A stretch of 64,000 nt of DNA from GCA-2708415 sp964353185 (GTDB lineage Bacteria > Pseudomonadota > Alphaproteobacteria > Micavibrionales > Micavibrionaceae), in NCBI GenBank assembly GCA_964353185.1, contig CAYGUV010000004.1:1-64000 (forward strand). Direction: 5' to 3'. Every line of letters begins with the position of its first letter. Position 1 is the first letter of the stretch. Shown here piece after piece: positions 32,560 to 41,469 of the stretch. The notes under the pieces were generated by a model that was not told where the DNA came from, did no database searches, and worked only from the letters and a program-made list of their open reading frames with translations. The position numbers and the translations under genes are program-made.

Positions 32560-32700
32560 CTTTATAATCAAACAAGCCCTTTGAGATTTATTTTTCATAA
32601 AATTGATTGTTACCCCCACCCCTCTATTTTCGACAAACGAACTGAAGGAATCTGTTTTTACCAATATAATCAATGATTTATAAATAGGTTATTTATGATA

Positions 32701-32729
32701 TTGAATTAAAATTCTGGGATGTTTATAAA
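32701..32729 (+). promoter_or_regulatory. Candidate leuC promoter
   Basis: TTGAAT (32701-32706), a 17-nt spacer and TATAAA (32724-32729), about 30 nt before the leuC start codon, which has AAAGAGG as SD. Confidence 0.55.
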
Positions 32730-32760
32730 TGATATCTATAAATATTAAAGAGGCTTCGTA

Positions 32761-34179
32761 ATGGGTAACAACGCAAACCAACCCCGCACATTATTTCAAA
32801 AAATATGGGATGACCACCTCATCCATACAAATGAAAGCGGCACGTCACTTATAAAAATTGACCGCCACTTGGTACACGAAGTCACCTCACCACAGGCTTT
32901 TGAAGGGTTACGCCTTGCAGGTCGTCAGGTTTATGACCCCTCTGCGACCTTGGCCGTGTGTGACCATAACGTGCCAACGACCGACCGATCCGTTGAAATT
33001 GCCGATGAGATGAGCCGTATTCAAGTCGAAACACTGTCCAAAAACTGTAAAGAATTTGGGGTGCAACTTTTCGATATGAAAGATAAACGCCAAGGAATCG
33101 TGCATATCATTGGGCCAGAGCAAGGGTTTACCCAACCCGGTACAACCATTGTCTGTGGTGATTCCCACACCTCAACCCATGGTGCGTTTGGCGCATTGGC
33201 ATTTGGAATTGGCACGTCAGAGGTAGAACATGTTCTTGCCACCCAGACGCTCATCCAAAAGCCTGCAAAATCGATGCGCATTACGGTCAACGGAAAATTA
33301 AACCCGGGTATCACCGCCAAAGATATGATTTTGGCCATTATTGGTAAAATTGGAACGGCAGGCGGTACAGGCTATGTTCTTGAATATGCTGGTGAGGCCG
33401 TGCAAAATCTTTCTATGGAGGGACGTATGACCATGTGTAACATGTCCATCGAAGGCGGCGCGCGTGCTGGCTTAATTGCCCCCGATGACACTACATTTGC
33501 CTATTTAAAGGGACGCCCCATGTCCCCCCAAGACGACGAATGGGAAAAGGCCGTTGCTTACTGGCGCACCTTGGCCAGTGACGAAGGCGCAACTTATGAT
33601 AAAGAAGTCGTGCTTGAGGCGTCAGACATCGAACCCACGGTCACATGGGGTACAACACCAGAGGATGTTCTCCCGATTACCGCGTCCGTGCCCTCACCCA
33701 CAGATTTCACTGATGTGTCAAAACAAAAATCAGTTGAACGCATGCTGGATTATATGGGTTTAACTGCGGGGACAAAACTTCAAGATATCCCCGTTGATAA
33801 AATCTTCATTGGTTCTTGCACAAATGGCCGTATCGAGGACTTACGCGCCGTAGCCGCCATCGTCAAAGGGAAAAAAGTTGCAAACACCGTAAAACTTGCC
33901 ATGGTCGTTCCTGGTTCTGGTTTGGTTAAACAAATGGCCGAAGACGAAGGAATTGCCGATATCTTAAAAGAGGCTGGATTTGACTGGCGCGAACCGGGAT
34001 GTTCCATGTGTCTTGCCATGAACGCAGATAAGCTTGAGCCGGGAGAGCGTTGCGCCTCCACCTCAAACCGTAATTTCGAAGGTCGTCAAGGACGCGGCGG
34101 GCGCACCCACCTCATGAGTCCCGCTATGGCCGCCGCCGCCGCTATCACAGGCAAGCTCTCAGACGTGCGTGACCTGTAA
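32761..34179 (+). CDS. leuC: 3-isopropylmalate dehydratase large subunit
   Basis: Aconitase-family [4Fe-4S] subunit; with LeuD it isomerises 2-isopropylmalate to 3-isopropylmalate in leucine synthesis. Seen: TLFQKIWDDHLI, VCGDSHTSTHGAFGALAFGI, and the cluster ligands in IGSCTNGRIEDL and EPGCSMCLAMN. Length of 472 aa is typical. AAAGAGG lies about 8 nt before the ATG. It is followed by an HD-type gene rather than directly by leuD. Confidence 0.97.
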   Translation: MGNNANQPRTLFQKIWDDHLIHTNESGTSLIKIDRHLVHEVTSPQAFEGLRLAGRQVYDPSATLAVCDHNVPTTDRSVEIADEMSRIQVETLSKNCKEFGVQLFDMKDKRQGIVHIIGPEQGFTQPGTTIVCGDSHTSTHGAFGALAFGIGTSEVEHVLATQTLIQKPAKSMRITVNGKLNPGITAKDMILAIIGKIGTAGGTGYVLEYAGEAVQNLSMEGRMTMCNMSIEGGARAGLIAPDDTTFAYLKGRPMSPQDDEWEKAVAYWRTLASDEGATYDKEVVLEASDIEPTVTWGTTPEDVLPITASVPSPTDFTDVSKQKSVERMLDYMGLTAGTKLQDIPVDKIFIGSCTNGRIEDLRAVAAIVKGKKVANTVKLAMVVPGSGLVKQMAEDEGIADILKEAGFDWREPGCSMCLAMNADKLEPGERCASTSNRNFEGRQGRGGRTHLMSPAMAAAAAITGKLSDVRDL

Positions 34180-34180
34180 C

Positions 34181-34891
34181 ATGCCTTCGTTCAAAAATCC
34201 TAATATTGACGATTTGATAGAGAACTACGATTACGAAACAGACAGAATCTTAAAAAGTTATTTTCATCCCATAGCAGAAAGCCTTTGGGAGAAAATCAAA
34301 CATTATGACGAAGGAAAAGGCGGAAGTGATTACGGTAAAATTTTATCCAACCACCTAAAACGGACCTCTAAATTAGGCGAAGATTTTTTGGTAGAATGTT
34401 TAGGCTTTAGCAAAAAAGCAGGTAAAAATTTCTATGAAGCCAATCTTTTCCAAGATCTTGGCAAAATTCATCCTGAATATGACCCCGCGATTTGGGATCT
34501 ACCCCACCGCCCCACAGATGAGGAGCGCGCAGAAAAACGTAAACACGTTACCCGCGGCGCAGACTTAATCGAAAACGCCCTTATGGAAGAAAGCGAAGCG
34601 CTCAACACTCACGATCATATATACGTAATAAAAGGCATCCAAATGTACCACCACGAACGCGTAGATGGGACGGGGCGTTATAAATTGACAGGTGATCAGA
34701 TGGGCAAAATATTAAAGGCAATATGCATTATTGACGCCTTTGATGGCGACATGATTCATCGCCCTCACCAACCCGCCAAGCGAACTCCCGCCGAGGCTCT
34801 GGAGCGTTTAAAAAATGGTAAAAAATATCAAGGAGCATTTGATACGGATATGTTGGCGCAATTTATTGATTTTTACCGCTCAACCTATTAA
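34181..34891 (+). CDS. HD-GYP-like domain protein with altered HD motif
   Basis: A 236-aa protein (ATG at 34181, 1 nt after leuC; an upstream GTG at 34169 would overlap leuC). The second half follows the HD-GYP scheme of c-di-GMP phosphodiesterases: LFQDLGKI, HVTRGADLI, YHHERVDGTGRY and CIIDAFDGDMIHRPHQPAKR. But the HD dyad is Gln91-Asp92, and GYP is replaced by GRY. Loss of the metal-binding His suggests altered or absent hydrolase activity. The first 80 residues are helical and unassigned. Its place between leuC and leuD implies co-transcription with leucine genes. Confidence 0.72.
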   Translation: MPSFKNPNIDDLIENYDYETDRILKSYFHPIAESLWEKIKHYDEGKGGSDYGKILSNHLKRTSKLGEDFLVECLGFSKKAGKNFYEANLFQDLGKIHPEYDPAIWDLPHRPTDEERAEKRKHVTRGADLIENALMEESEALNTHDHIYVIKGIQMYHHERVDGTGRYKLTGDQMGKILKAICIIDAFDGDMIHRPHQPAKRTPAEALERLKNGKKYQGAFDTDMLAQFIDFYRSTY

Positions 34892-34900
34892 AACAATTGT

Positions 34901-35512
34901 ATGGAAAAATTTATTAAATTAACGGGCGTTGCCGCTCCTCTTCGCATGATTAATGTTGATACCGACATCATCATTCCTAAACAGTTTTTAAAAACCGTTA
35001 AACGCACAGGACTAGGCATTCATGCCTTTAATGACATCCGATACAACGAAGATGGCAGTGAAAAGCCTGACTTTGTTTTGAATAAGCCAGAATATCGCAA
35101 TGCCTCAATCCTTATTACGGGTGAAAACTTTGGTTGTGGCTCATCCCGCGAACATGCACCATGGGCAATATTAGACATGGGTATTAAATGCGTCATCGCC
35201 CCCAGCTTCGCAGATATATTTTTTAACAATAGCTTTAAAAACGGTATCTTGCCGATTGTTTTACCACAAAATCAAATTGATGAGTTAATGGCTGAGGCTG
35301 ACAATAATCCAGAGTCTGAATTTACCGTAGATCTAAATAAACAAACAGTGACACGCGGCAACAAAATTGCTTTTGATTTCGATGTCGATGCACATCGTAA
35401 ACATTGCTTGCTAAACGGCCTAGACGATATTGGTTTAACCTTAGAAAAGAAAAACTTTATCGCCGATTACGAAACAAAAGATAAAGAAAAACGCAGTTGG
35501 TTATACTCATAA
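34901..35512 (+). CDS. leuD: 3-isopropylmalate dehydratase small subunit
   Basis: Swivelling-domain partner of LeuC. Seen: VDTDIIIPKQFLKTVKRTGL, the substrate-binding GENFGCGSSREHAPWAI and VIAPSFADIFFNNSFKNGIL. Length of 203 aa is typical. 9 nt after the HD-like gene, no clear SD. leuB follows after 39 nt. Confidence 0.96.
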   Translation: MEKFIKLTGVAAPLRMINVDTDIIIPKQFLKTVKRTGLGIHAFNDIRYNEDGSEKPDFVLNKPEYRNASILITGENFGCGSSREHAPWAILDMGIKCVIAPSFADIFFNNSFKNGILPIVLPQNQIDELMAEADNNPESEFTVDLNKQTVTRGNKIAFDFDVDAHRKHCLLNGLDDIGLTLEKKNFIADYETKDKEKRSWLYS

Positions 35513-35551
35513 GCTTACGCTTAAAAAGTCAACAAACATGGATATTGAAAT

Positions 35552-36661
35552 ATGAGTAAAGAATTTACACTTACCCTTCTCCCTGGTGATGGCATTGGGC
35601 CTGAGGCAATGGCCGAAGTTGAAAAAGTTATTAGCTGGTTAGAGCACGAACGTGGGTTTTCATTTAGCCTTCACAAAGATGATATTGGGGGCGCCGCTTA
35701 TGACCGCTATGGCGACCCACTTGCTGATGAAACGCTTGAAAAATGTCACACATCAGATGCAGTTATTATGGGGTCTGTCGGTGGCCCGCAGTGGGATAAC
35801 ACACCCTATAACAAACGCCCTGAGGCAGGTTTACTTAAACTTCGTAAAGAAATGGGTTTATTTGCAAATTTACGCCCTGCTATTGTGTTTGACGCTTTAA
35901 TAGATGCCTCAACATTAAAACCGGAGATTGTTAAAGGTTTGGATATTTTAATCGTTCGTGAATTAACGGGTGGTGTTTACTTTGGTGAACCACGCGGAAT
36001 TGAGGATTTGGGCAATGGTCAACGCCGCGGCATTAATACCCAAGTTTACGACACTTATGAAATTGAGCGTGTGGGACGCGTTGCCTTTGATTTGGCACGC
36101 AAACGTGGTAACCACGTAACATCATGCGAAAAAGCAAATGTCATGGAATGCGGTAAATTATGGCGTGAAGATATCACCGCCCTTCACAATAAAGAATTTT
36201 CAGATGTGAAACTAGAACATATGTATGCCGATAACGCCGCGATGCAATTACTGCGTCGCCCCGCGCAATTTGATGTGATTGTTACTGATAATTTATTTGG
36301 TGATATTTTGTCTGATGCGGCGGCGATGTTGACTGGTTCGCTTGGCATGTTGCCATCTGCTTCATTGGGGGAGCCTGGCAAACCAGGCGTTTATGAACCT
36401 GTTCACGGCTCCGCCCCTGATATTGCTGGCCAAGGAAAGGCCAATCCTCTTGCTACTATCTTAAGCTTTGCCATGGCGCTTCGCTATTCCATGAACTCAG
36501 GAGACGAAGCGGATATTATAGAAGCCGCAGTTCAAGAGGTATTAACACAAGGAACACGTACCGCAGACATCATGGCCAACGGATGTAAAGAAGTCAGCAC
36601 ATCACAAATGGGTGATGCCCTCATTTCAACATTAAATAATAAGGTAAAGAAAGCAGCATAA
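35552..36661 (+). CDS. leuB: 3-isopropylmalate dehydrogenase
   Basis: NAD-dependent oxidative decarboxylase giving 2-oxoisocaproate, the third leucine-specific step. Seen: LLPGDGIGPEAMAEV, GSVGGPQWDN, RELTGGVYFGEPRG, and the metal/substrate segment VTDNLFGDILSDAAAMLTGS with HGSAPDIAGQGKANP near the C-terminus. Length of 369 aa is typical. leuA is not in the window. nfeD begins 1 nt after the stop. Confidence 0.97.
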   Translation: MSKEFTLTLLPGDGIGPEAMAEVEKVISWLEHERGFSFSLHKDDIGGAAYDRYGDPLADETLEKCHTSDAVIMGSVGGPQWDNTPYNKRPEAGLLKLRKEMGLFANLRPAIVFDALIDASTLKPEIVKGLDILIVRELTGGVYFGEPRGIEDLGNGQRRGINTQVYDTYEIERVGRVAFDLARKRGNHVTSCEKANVMECGKLWREDITALHNKEFSDVKLEHMYADNAAMQLLRRPAQFDVIVTDNLFGDILSDAAAMLTGSLGMLPSASLGEPGKPGVYEPVHGSAPDIAGQGKANPLATILSFAMALRYSMNSGDEADIIEAAVQEVLTQGTRTADIMANGCKEVSTSQMGDALISTLNNKVKKAA

Positions 36662-36662
36662 A

Positions 36663-37166
36663 ATGGAAACAGATTTGATTTTAGCCAGTTCCGACTGGGT
36701 CAGTGCGGGTGGTATTGCGCTTATTTTAATTGGTCTTTCCTTTTTAATTCTTGAAATTTTTCTTCCTAGTTTTGGCCTCTTTGGTTTTGCTGGGGTGGCG
36801 GCAATTTTAATTGGAGTGGTTCAATTGCATCAAACAGGTTATATCGAAAATATGCCTCTTAGTATTGAAGCCATTATTATCATCGCTTTGCTCTTTCTTC
36901 TTTTCTCCATCATTGGTGGTGTTTTTGCCTTTAAAATGTTTAAAAAACAAATGACCACGGGTATTGAGGGCATGGTTGGTGACACCGCCCGCGTGGTTGA
37001 TTGGGATGGCACGAAGGGGCATGTTTTTATCCAAGGTGAAAACTGGCAAGCCTACAGCGACGATACCCATAAATTAAAGAAAAACGACGAAGTCTTTGTT
37101 TCAAAAGTTGAAAATCTGAAAGTAAAAATTATCCCTAAATCTCCAGAAAATACTGAACACATCTAA
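36663..37166 (+). CDS. NfeD family membrane protein
   Basis: A 167-aa short NfeD (without the serine-protease domain). Seen: three to four membrane segments in the first 100 residues (GIALILIGLSFLILEIFLPS and others), then a C-terminal OB-fold with GMVGDTARVVDWDGTKGHVF and GENWQAYSDD. NfeD proteins partner with SPFH/stomatin proteins; here the slipin gene follows after 15 nt. Contact with leuB is probably transcriptional only. Confidence 0.88.
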   Translation: METDLILASSDWVSAGGIALILIGLSFLILEIFLPSFGLFGFAGVAAILIGVVQLHQTGYIENMPLSIEAIIIIALLFLLFSIIGGVFAFKMFKKQMTTGIEGMVGDTARVVDWDGTKGHVFIQGENWQAYSDDTHKLKKNDEVFVSKVENLKVKIIPKSPENTEHI

Positions 37167-37181
37167 AATAAGGAAAATATT

Positions 37182-37925
37182 ATGATGCCTATTCTAACCT
37201 TTCTACTATTCGTTGCGGTGGTTATCCTTGCCGCGTCCATTAGAATTATTAAAGAGTATGAACGTGGAATTGTGTACACACTTGGTAAATACACCTCAAC
37301 GCGTGGGGCTGGTTTACAATTGCTCGTCCCATTTGTGCAACTGATGGATCGGGTTGACATGCGTATCCGTACCGAAGACATCCCTTCCCAAGATGTGATC
37401 TCAAAAGATAACGTTTCGGTTAAGGTGAACGCGGTTGTTTATTACCGCGTAGTTGACCCCGCCTTTGCCATCAACCGCGTGGAAGATTTTGAAAAAGCAA
37501 CAAGTCAATTGGCGCAAACAACATTGCGTTCTGTCTTAGGCAAGCATGAGTTAGATGATATGCTATCCAAGCGTGATCAGCTTAATTCTGATATTCAAGA
37601 AATTCTTGATGCGCAGGCCGAAGGATGGGGTATCAAAGTCACCAATGTAGAAATTAAACATGTTGATATTGATGTCTCCATGGTGCGTGCAATCGCCCGC
37701 CAAGCCGAAGCAGAACGTGAAAGACGCGCCAAAATCATCAACGCCCAAGGGGAGCTGCAAGCAGCGGCAGAGTTGGACCAAGCATCCGAAATCATGGCCA
37801 AACGTCCAGAGACTATGCAATTAAGATATTTGAGCACTTTGGGAGACTTCAGCAATTCTAAAGCCTCCACAATTGTACTGCCGATGCCGATGGATTTATT
37901 ATCGACCATTGTCGGGAAAAAATAA
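37182..37925 (+). CDS. Slipin (stomatin/prohibitin SPFH family protein)
   Basis: Membrane scaffold of the SPFH superfamily. Seen: one N-terminal membrane segment (ILTFLLFVAVVILAASIRII), KEYERGIVYTLGKYTSTRGA, the SPFH domain with DIPSQDVISKDNVSVKVNAV, and a coiled-coil C-terminal part (QAEAERERRAKIINAQGELQ). Length of 247 aa is typical of short slipins. AAGGA precedes the ATG. Forms an NfeD-slipin pair, thought to organise membrane microdomains, ended by a strong terminator. Confidence 0.93.
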   Translation: MMPILTFLLFVAVVILAASIRIIKEYERGIVYTLGKYTSTRGAGLQLLVPFVQLMDRVDMRIRTEDIPSQDVISKDNVSVKVNAVVYYRVVDPAFAINRVEDFEKATSQLAQTTLRSVLGKHELDDMLSKRDQLNSDIQEILDAQAEGWGIKVTNVEIKHVDIDVSMVRAIARQAEAERERRAKIINAQGELQAAAELDQASEIMAKRPETMQLRYLSTLGDFSNSKASTIVLPMPMDLLSTIVGKK

Positions 37926-37950
37926 GCGAACTCTTAAACATTAGACAATA

Positions 37951-37986
37951 AAAAAGGCCGCTAAAAATAAATAGCGGCCTTTTTCT
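37951..37986. terminator. Bidirectional intrinsic terminator
   Basis: AAAAAGGCCGCT (37951-37962) pairs with AGCGGCCTTTTT (37973-37984), 12 bp around a 10-nt loop. It separates the slipin gene from the convergent prepilin gene. Confidence 0.95.
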
Positions 37987-38002
37987 TTATAAGTATTAAA
38001 TA

Positions 38003-38731
38003 TTAGCTTTGGATACGGATAACACTATCACAGAATGCTTCATCATCGCCTTCTGCATAAATGTCATCGGCATTAACACAAGTAGCACCAGTTGCACGAA
38101 CATCACCTGTTGTAGGATTACCATCATCAAGCTTACGATCGATACGACCCGCATTAATTGCTGTAATACCGTCAGTAGAAGCATCATCAACGGCTGTAAT
38201 CCCATCTTTTACTACCATATAGTGACCTCGACGTGCGGCTGTAACCGAAGCTGTAATATCACCTAAATTGTGAAATCCAACCCAAATGGCTCCACCAATA
38301 TCTGCTTCAGGCACGGCACTTCCGGCATCTAAAGTTGCATCATCAATTCCGTTTTCAACACCAGAAATCAAATCTGCGGCTCCTAAATGTAAGAAAGCTA
38401 CAACATTTTCCGAACCAATAGTTGGATCAGCGCTTAATGCAAGCGCATCAATTCGACCATTACCATCACCATCAACAGCACACGTTGTACCACAGTCAGA
38501 CAAACGCGCTGCTGTATCTTCCATATCACCAGGTAAAGCCGAGTATTTGTCACGGAACGTGGTAATCGCGCCATCTAGACTTTTGATTTTAGCAACAGTT
38601 GCTGTTGTTTGCGCGTTTGCAATCAACTCTTGCCCTTTAAGAATTCCACCGATTAAAAGGCCGATAATGATCATCACAATCGCCAATTCAACAAGTGTAA
38701 AACCACTTTGTTTGTTATGTTGTTTCGTCAA
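38003..38731 (-). CDS. Type IV prepilin-like protein with a calcium-loop motif
   Basis: Prepilin N-terminus: basic leader ending in Gly10, then FTLVELAIVMIIIGLLIGGI with Glu at +5, the standard cleavage and assembly signature. The 232-residue mature protein is acidic. DGDGNGRID at residues 87-95 resembles a calcium-binding DxDxNG loop and lies just after Cys80 and Cys84; two more Cys are near the C-terminus. The start is a TTG with AGGAG 7 nt upstream. It lies at the end of the pilus locus, separated by a regulator gene. Major or minor pilin status is unresolved. Confidence 0.85.
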   Translation of the reverse strand: MTKQHNKQSGFTLVELAIVMIIIGLLIGGILKGQELIANAQTTATVAKIKSLDGAITTFRDKYSALPGDMEDTAARLSDCGTTCAVDGDGNGRIDALALSADPTIGSENVVAFLHLGAADLISGVENGIDDATLDAGSAVPEADIGGAIWVGFHNLGDITASVTAARRGHYMVVKDGITAVDDASTDGITAINAGRIDRKLDDGNPTTGDVRATGATCVNADDIYAEGDDEAFCDSVIRIQS

Positions 38732-38754
38732 AGTTTTTCTCCTATTTTGAAATG

Positions 38755-38788
38755 AACTTTTAAGTTTAAGTTAAGTAAGTTAAAGTTT
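38755..38788 (-). repeat. Short tandem repeats in the prepilin leader
   Basis: On the plus strand, units of AAGTT followed by T or A recur at least four times in 34 bp (TTTTAAGTTTAAGTTAAGTA, then AGTTAAAGTTT). They lie 24 nt upstream of the prepilin start codon, just outside the SD. Confidence 0.5.
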
Positions 38789-38898
38789 CGTAAACTAGGT
38801 GTACGCATAATACGCCCCCACCTATTAATAGTATGCAGTATGACATGATTTGCCATCGCTCAAAACGATAAATTGAGGGTAATTTACTTTAAACCAAG

Positions 38899-39942
38899 CT
38901 ATAAACCTTTGTTTTTACGAAATTCTGTCGGAGATATACCCGTCTCTTTTTTAAAAACACGGTTAAATGTGGCGACTGAGTTAAATCCTGATTCGTACGT
39001 TATTGTTGCAATATCGGCATTTGTTTGTGTCAAAAGCACTTTTGCATCCTCAAGACGATAGTCATTTAATAATTGTGGCACCGTTTTATCGTAATATATG
39101 CCTACAATACGGGATAACTGCCCCTCAGAAACAGCTAATTCTCTGGCTAGATCGGCTCTATTATACCCTGGCTCTTGATAAATTTTTTCTAATGTAAGCA
39201 GTTTATCAATTTTCAAGGCAACGTCTTGCTCCTCTTGAGATAAATTAGTCTCCTGCTTCTTCTTTTTTAAATCAATTGAGTACGGGTAAATACGGAAAAG
39301 ACTGGTTGAGCCCAAATAAACAAAGCCTAGCCCCAACACAGTGCGGATCATTTCGGCCGAAAATTCACTGATAGGCGCGGTAAACGCGATAAAATATAAG
39401 GATAAGAGGCCAATATTCATCACAACCAGTGAAATCACGACCCAAAAACGTTCTTTGCCGCTAGTTCGTGTTGTTATGTGTGATAAATCTCGTCTAAATA
39501 TCCAAATCAACAATAAATTCACCGCCCCAATGATTAAGGCCGCTAGATTAAAAAACAGAGAACTATCTTCCATCACAACACGCGTCATCTGCGGCATAAA
39601 TGCAATGATGGGAAGCAATAACGGGAAAAGCCATAAATATAATGGCGGAAATTTAGAGATACGCAAAATTTGTACAATAAATAACGTGCTGAAAGCGGGG
39701 ATTGACGCCCACATCAACCATTGCGCTTTGTTGAAATATAGATCATCAGTCATATCCCAATGGCGCACTGCAATATTCATAAAAAATACAGCACCTAAAA
39801 TAACAAATAAAATTGACGGGATGAAAACCTGACTTATATTTTTGGCACGTCCCCACAAATGAACGACAACGTAAACCGTTTGAATTAAGCCAATAAGTGA
39901 CAAAAGCTCAAGGACGTTCAATTCGAAAAAACTTGTTTCCAT
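38899..39942 (-). CDS. AraC family transcriptional regulator with membrane N-terminal domain
   Basis: A 347-aa protein. The first about 215 residues contain seven hydrophobic segments, followed by a C-terminal AraC-type double helix-turn-helix (ADLARELAVSEGQLSRIVG and ATITYESGFNSVATFNRVFK, then TGISPTEFRKNKG). Membrane-bound AraC regulators couple envelope or ligand sensing to transcription. It lies between the prepilin gene and the rest of the pilus locus, 16 nt after the gene at 39959, so it is the best candidate local regulator. Ligand unknown. Confidence 0.87.
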   Translation of the reverse strand: METSFFELNVLELLSLIGLIQTVYVVVHLWGRAKNISQVFIPSILFVILGAVFFMNIAVRHWDMTDDLYFNKAQWLMWASIPAFSTLFIVQILRISKFPPLYLWLFPLLLPIIAFMPQMTRVVMEDSSLFFNLAALIIGAVNLLLIWIFRRDLSHITTRTSGKERFWVVISLVVMNIGLLSLYFIAFTAPISEFSAEMIRTVLGLGFVYLGSTSLFRIYPYSIDLKKKKQETNLSQEEQDVALKIDKLLTLEKIYQEPGYNRADLARELAVSEGQLSRIVGIYYDKTVPQLLNDYRLEDAKVLLTQTNADIATITYESGFNSVATFNRVFKKETGISPTEFRKNKGL

Positions 39943-39958
39943 GATAAAAGATTAACCG

Positions 39959-40702
39959 TTATTGCCCTAAATCACTACAAAATTCAGGTTTTTCTATTGT
40001 GTTATCGTCTTTAAGAACAGTGTTACAAATATAATCGGTCATAAAATTAATTTCATTGGGATGAAGATTATCTACATTTGAGATTAATATATTCATCATA
40101 ATCTCATAAGCGGCTTGAGTATCCCCCGTATCCGCAAGAATAAAGGCTGGCATTTGTTTTGCCCAATCCCCTAAATCGGGACTTTTATTATCTGCCAATA
40201 AATAGGCAAGCTCTAATGCTTTTTCTGTATCTTGAGATATATGACGCGCCAAAAATACTGCGTGCCCTAACCATCGCCATTTTTCGCCCTCTGGCCGTTG
40301 GCCAACCACGGATAAGTAATCATATATATATTCCAATTTTTCTTTGTCATTGACCGCCCCAAAGTAATATGCCGCCAATAAAGGAACCGCGTCAGACTGT
40401 GGGTCCAACTTATCCAATATAAAAAACCATGATTTTAATTTTTCGTAATTATAATTTTTTAATGATTGAAAATGCCCCCCCGTATTACCTAAATTTTGAA
40501 GCATAATCGTGTAATAACGATAGGCGGCCTGCTTATCACCAAGGGCAATAAAAGACGCCCTATTTTCAGATGGCACAGGGGGGACATTCAACCACTGCGC
40601 CTTTAAATCTTTGGTCCAAAACCATGAGAGGATCATGGAAATAAGAAGGACTATAAAAATACTAAAAGGAAGGCGCCTATCTTTTTGAATATAAAAGCGC
40701 AT
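39959..40702 (-). CDS. Membrane-anchored helical-repeat protein, 247 aa
   Basis: Not firmly assigned. One N-terminal membrane segment (FSIFIVLLISMILSWFW, about residues 14-30), then a soluble alpha-helical region with TPR-like phrasing (DKQAAYRYYTIMLQNLG, EKALELAYLLADN, GDTQAAYEIMMN). It starts 2 nt after the ABC permease stop, so the two probably act together. In Myxococcus the PilH/PilI transporter has a third partner, PilG; this could be its counterpart by position, not by demonstrated similarity. Confidence 0.65.
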   Translation of the reverse strand: MRFYIQKDRRLPFSIFIVLLISMILSWFWTKDLKAQWLNVPPVPSENRASFIALGDKQAAYRYYTIMLQNLGNTGGHFQSLKNYNYEKLKSWFFILDKLDPQSDAVPLLAAYYFGAVNDKEKLEYIYDYLSVVGQRPEGEKWRWLGHAVFLARHISQDTEKALELAYLLADNKSPDLGDWAKQMPAFILADTGDTQAAYEIMMNILISNVDNLHPNEINFMTDYICNTVLKDDNTIEKPEFCSDLGQ

Positions 40703-40704
40703 AA

Positions 40705-41463
40705 CTAAAACTGCCTGCGTTTTAAATCCAAATAAGTGGCCGATAACACAAGCCCAATAAAAATAGCTGCCTGCGACAACACTGCAATATAATTAAATTC
40801 CTCTACCCCGTACACAAGCCAAGAGGTTTGCCCAATTAAATCGAGCCGCGGAACAAAGAAAGAGATAACAATCATAACAAACCCTAAAATATCAGTTGCC
40901 AAATTGGAAAGGCCACTTTCCAAAATGCCAATGATATCGCCCATTAAGCGGGCCAAGATATAAAAACAAATTGTCATTAATGTTGCAGAAACAGCAGTGG
41001 ACAAAGCAACACCAAAAAACATTGCCATCACAGATAACACAACTAATTCAAAAAAGACTGTTGCCCCCCAAATCAATGCAGACGGCATAACATCATTAGG
41101 CGTCAGCAAAAGAACACCAATCGTTGTGATAGTAGCAATAACGAATGAAAGAAAAGAAAAAGCAACAAAATGGGCCATAACAAATTGTAATCGAGATATA
41201 GGGCGAGAGAAGAGAAAATCCACATCTCTATTTTCAAACGAACGGCGAAAATAAAAAACAATGAATAAAACCAATGTAAAGGAAGAAGCAATGCGCAACG
41301 CGCTACTGGTAAAAACAGCAGAAAATTGATCTTGTTCTGTTACAGCGGACGACCCAAAAAATATTGAGAGACTTAAGATAACGCCAACCAAGCATATATA
41401 TAAAAGGAAGATTTTATCCTTTATCGCCGCCGATAAAACATAGAAGAAAAGATGCTTTATCAT
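40705..41463 (-). CDS. ABC-2 type transporter permease
   Basis: A 252-aa inner-membrane protein with six hydrophobic segments, including FLLYICLVGVILSLSIFFGS and a long conserved cytoplasmic stretch FENRDVDFLFSRPISRLQFV typical of ABC-2 permeases. It has no adjacent ATPase; the only candidate in the locus is at 47371-48060. It lies 6 nt downstream of the secretin gene. I infer that it pairs with that ATPase, as PilI does with PilH in Myxococcus xanthus. Confidence 0.82.
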   Translation of the reverse strand: MIKHLFFYVLSAAIKDKIFLLYICLVGVILSLSIFFGSSAVTEQDQFSAVFTSSALRIASSFTLVLFIVFYFRRSFENRDVDFLFSRPISRLQFVMAHFVAFSFLSFVIATITTIGVLLLTPNDVMPSALIWGATVFFELVVLSVMAMFFGVALSTAVSATLMTICFYILARLMGDIIGILESGLSNLATDILGFVMIVISFFVPRLDLIGQTSWLVYGVEEFNYIAVLSQAAIFIGLVLSATYLDLKRRQF

Positions 41464-41469
41464 GAATAC

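Noticed and set aside
32452..32676. 74-residue open frame in the leuC upstream spacer
   Set aside because: No SD, atypical composition, overlaps the promoter and hairpins; not a convincing gene or leucine leader peptide.
39341..39832. 163-residue open frame opposite the AraC-type gene
   Set aside because: Antisense to membrane segments of a clear gene; Ile/Lys/Asn-rich shadow without start signals.
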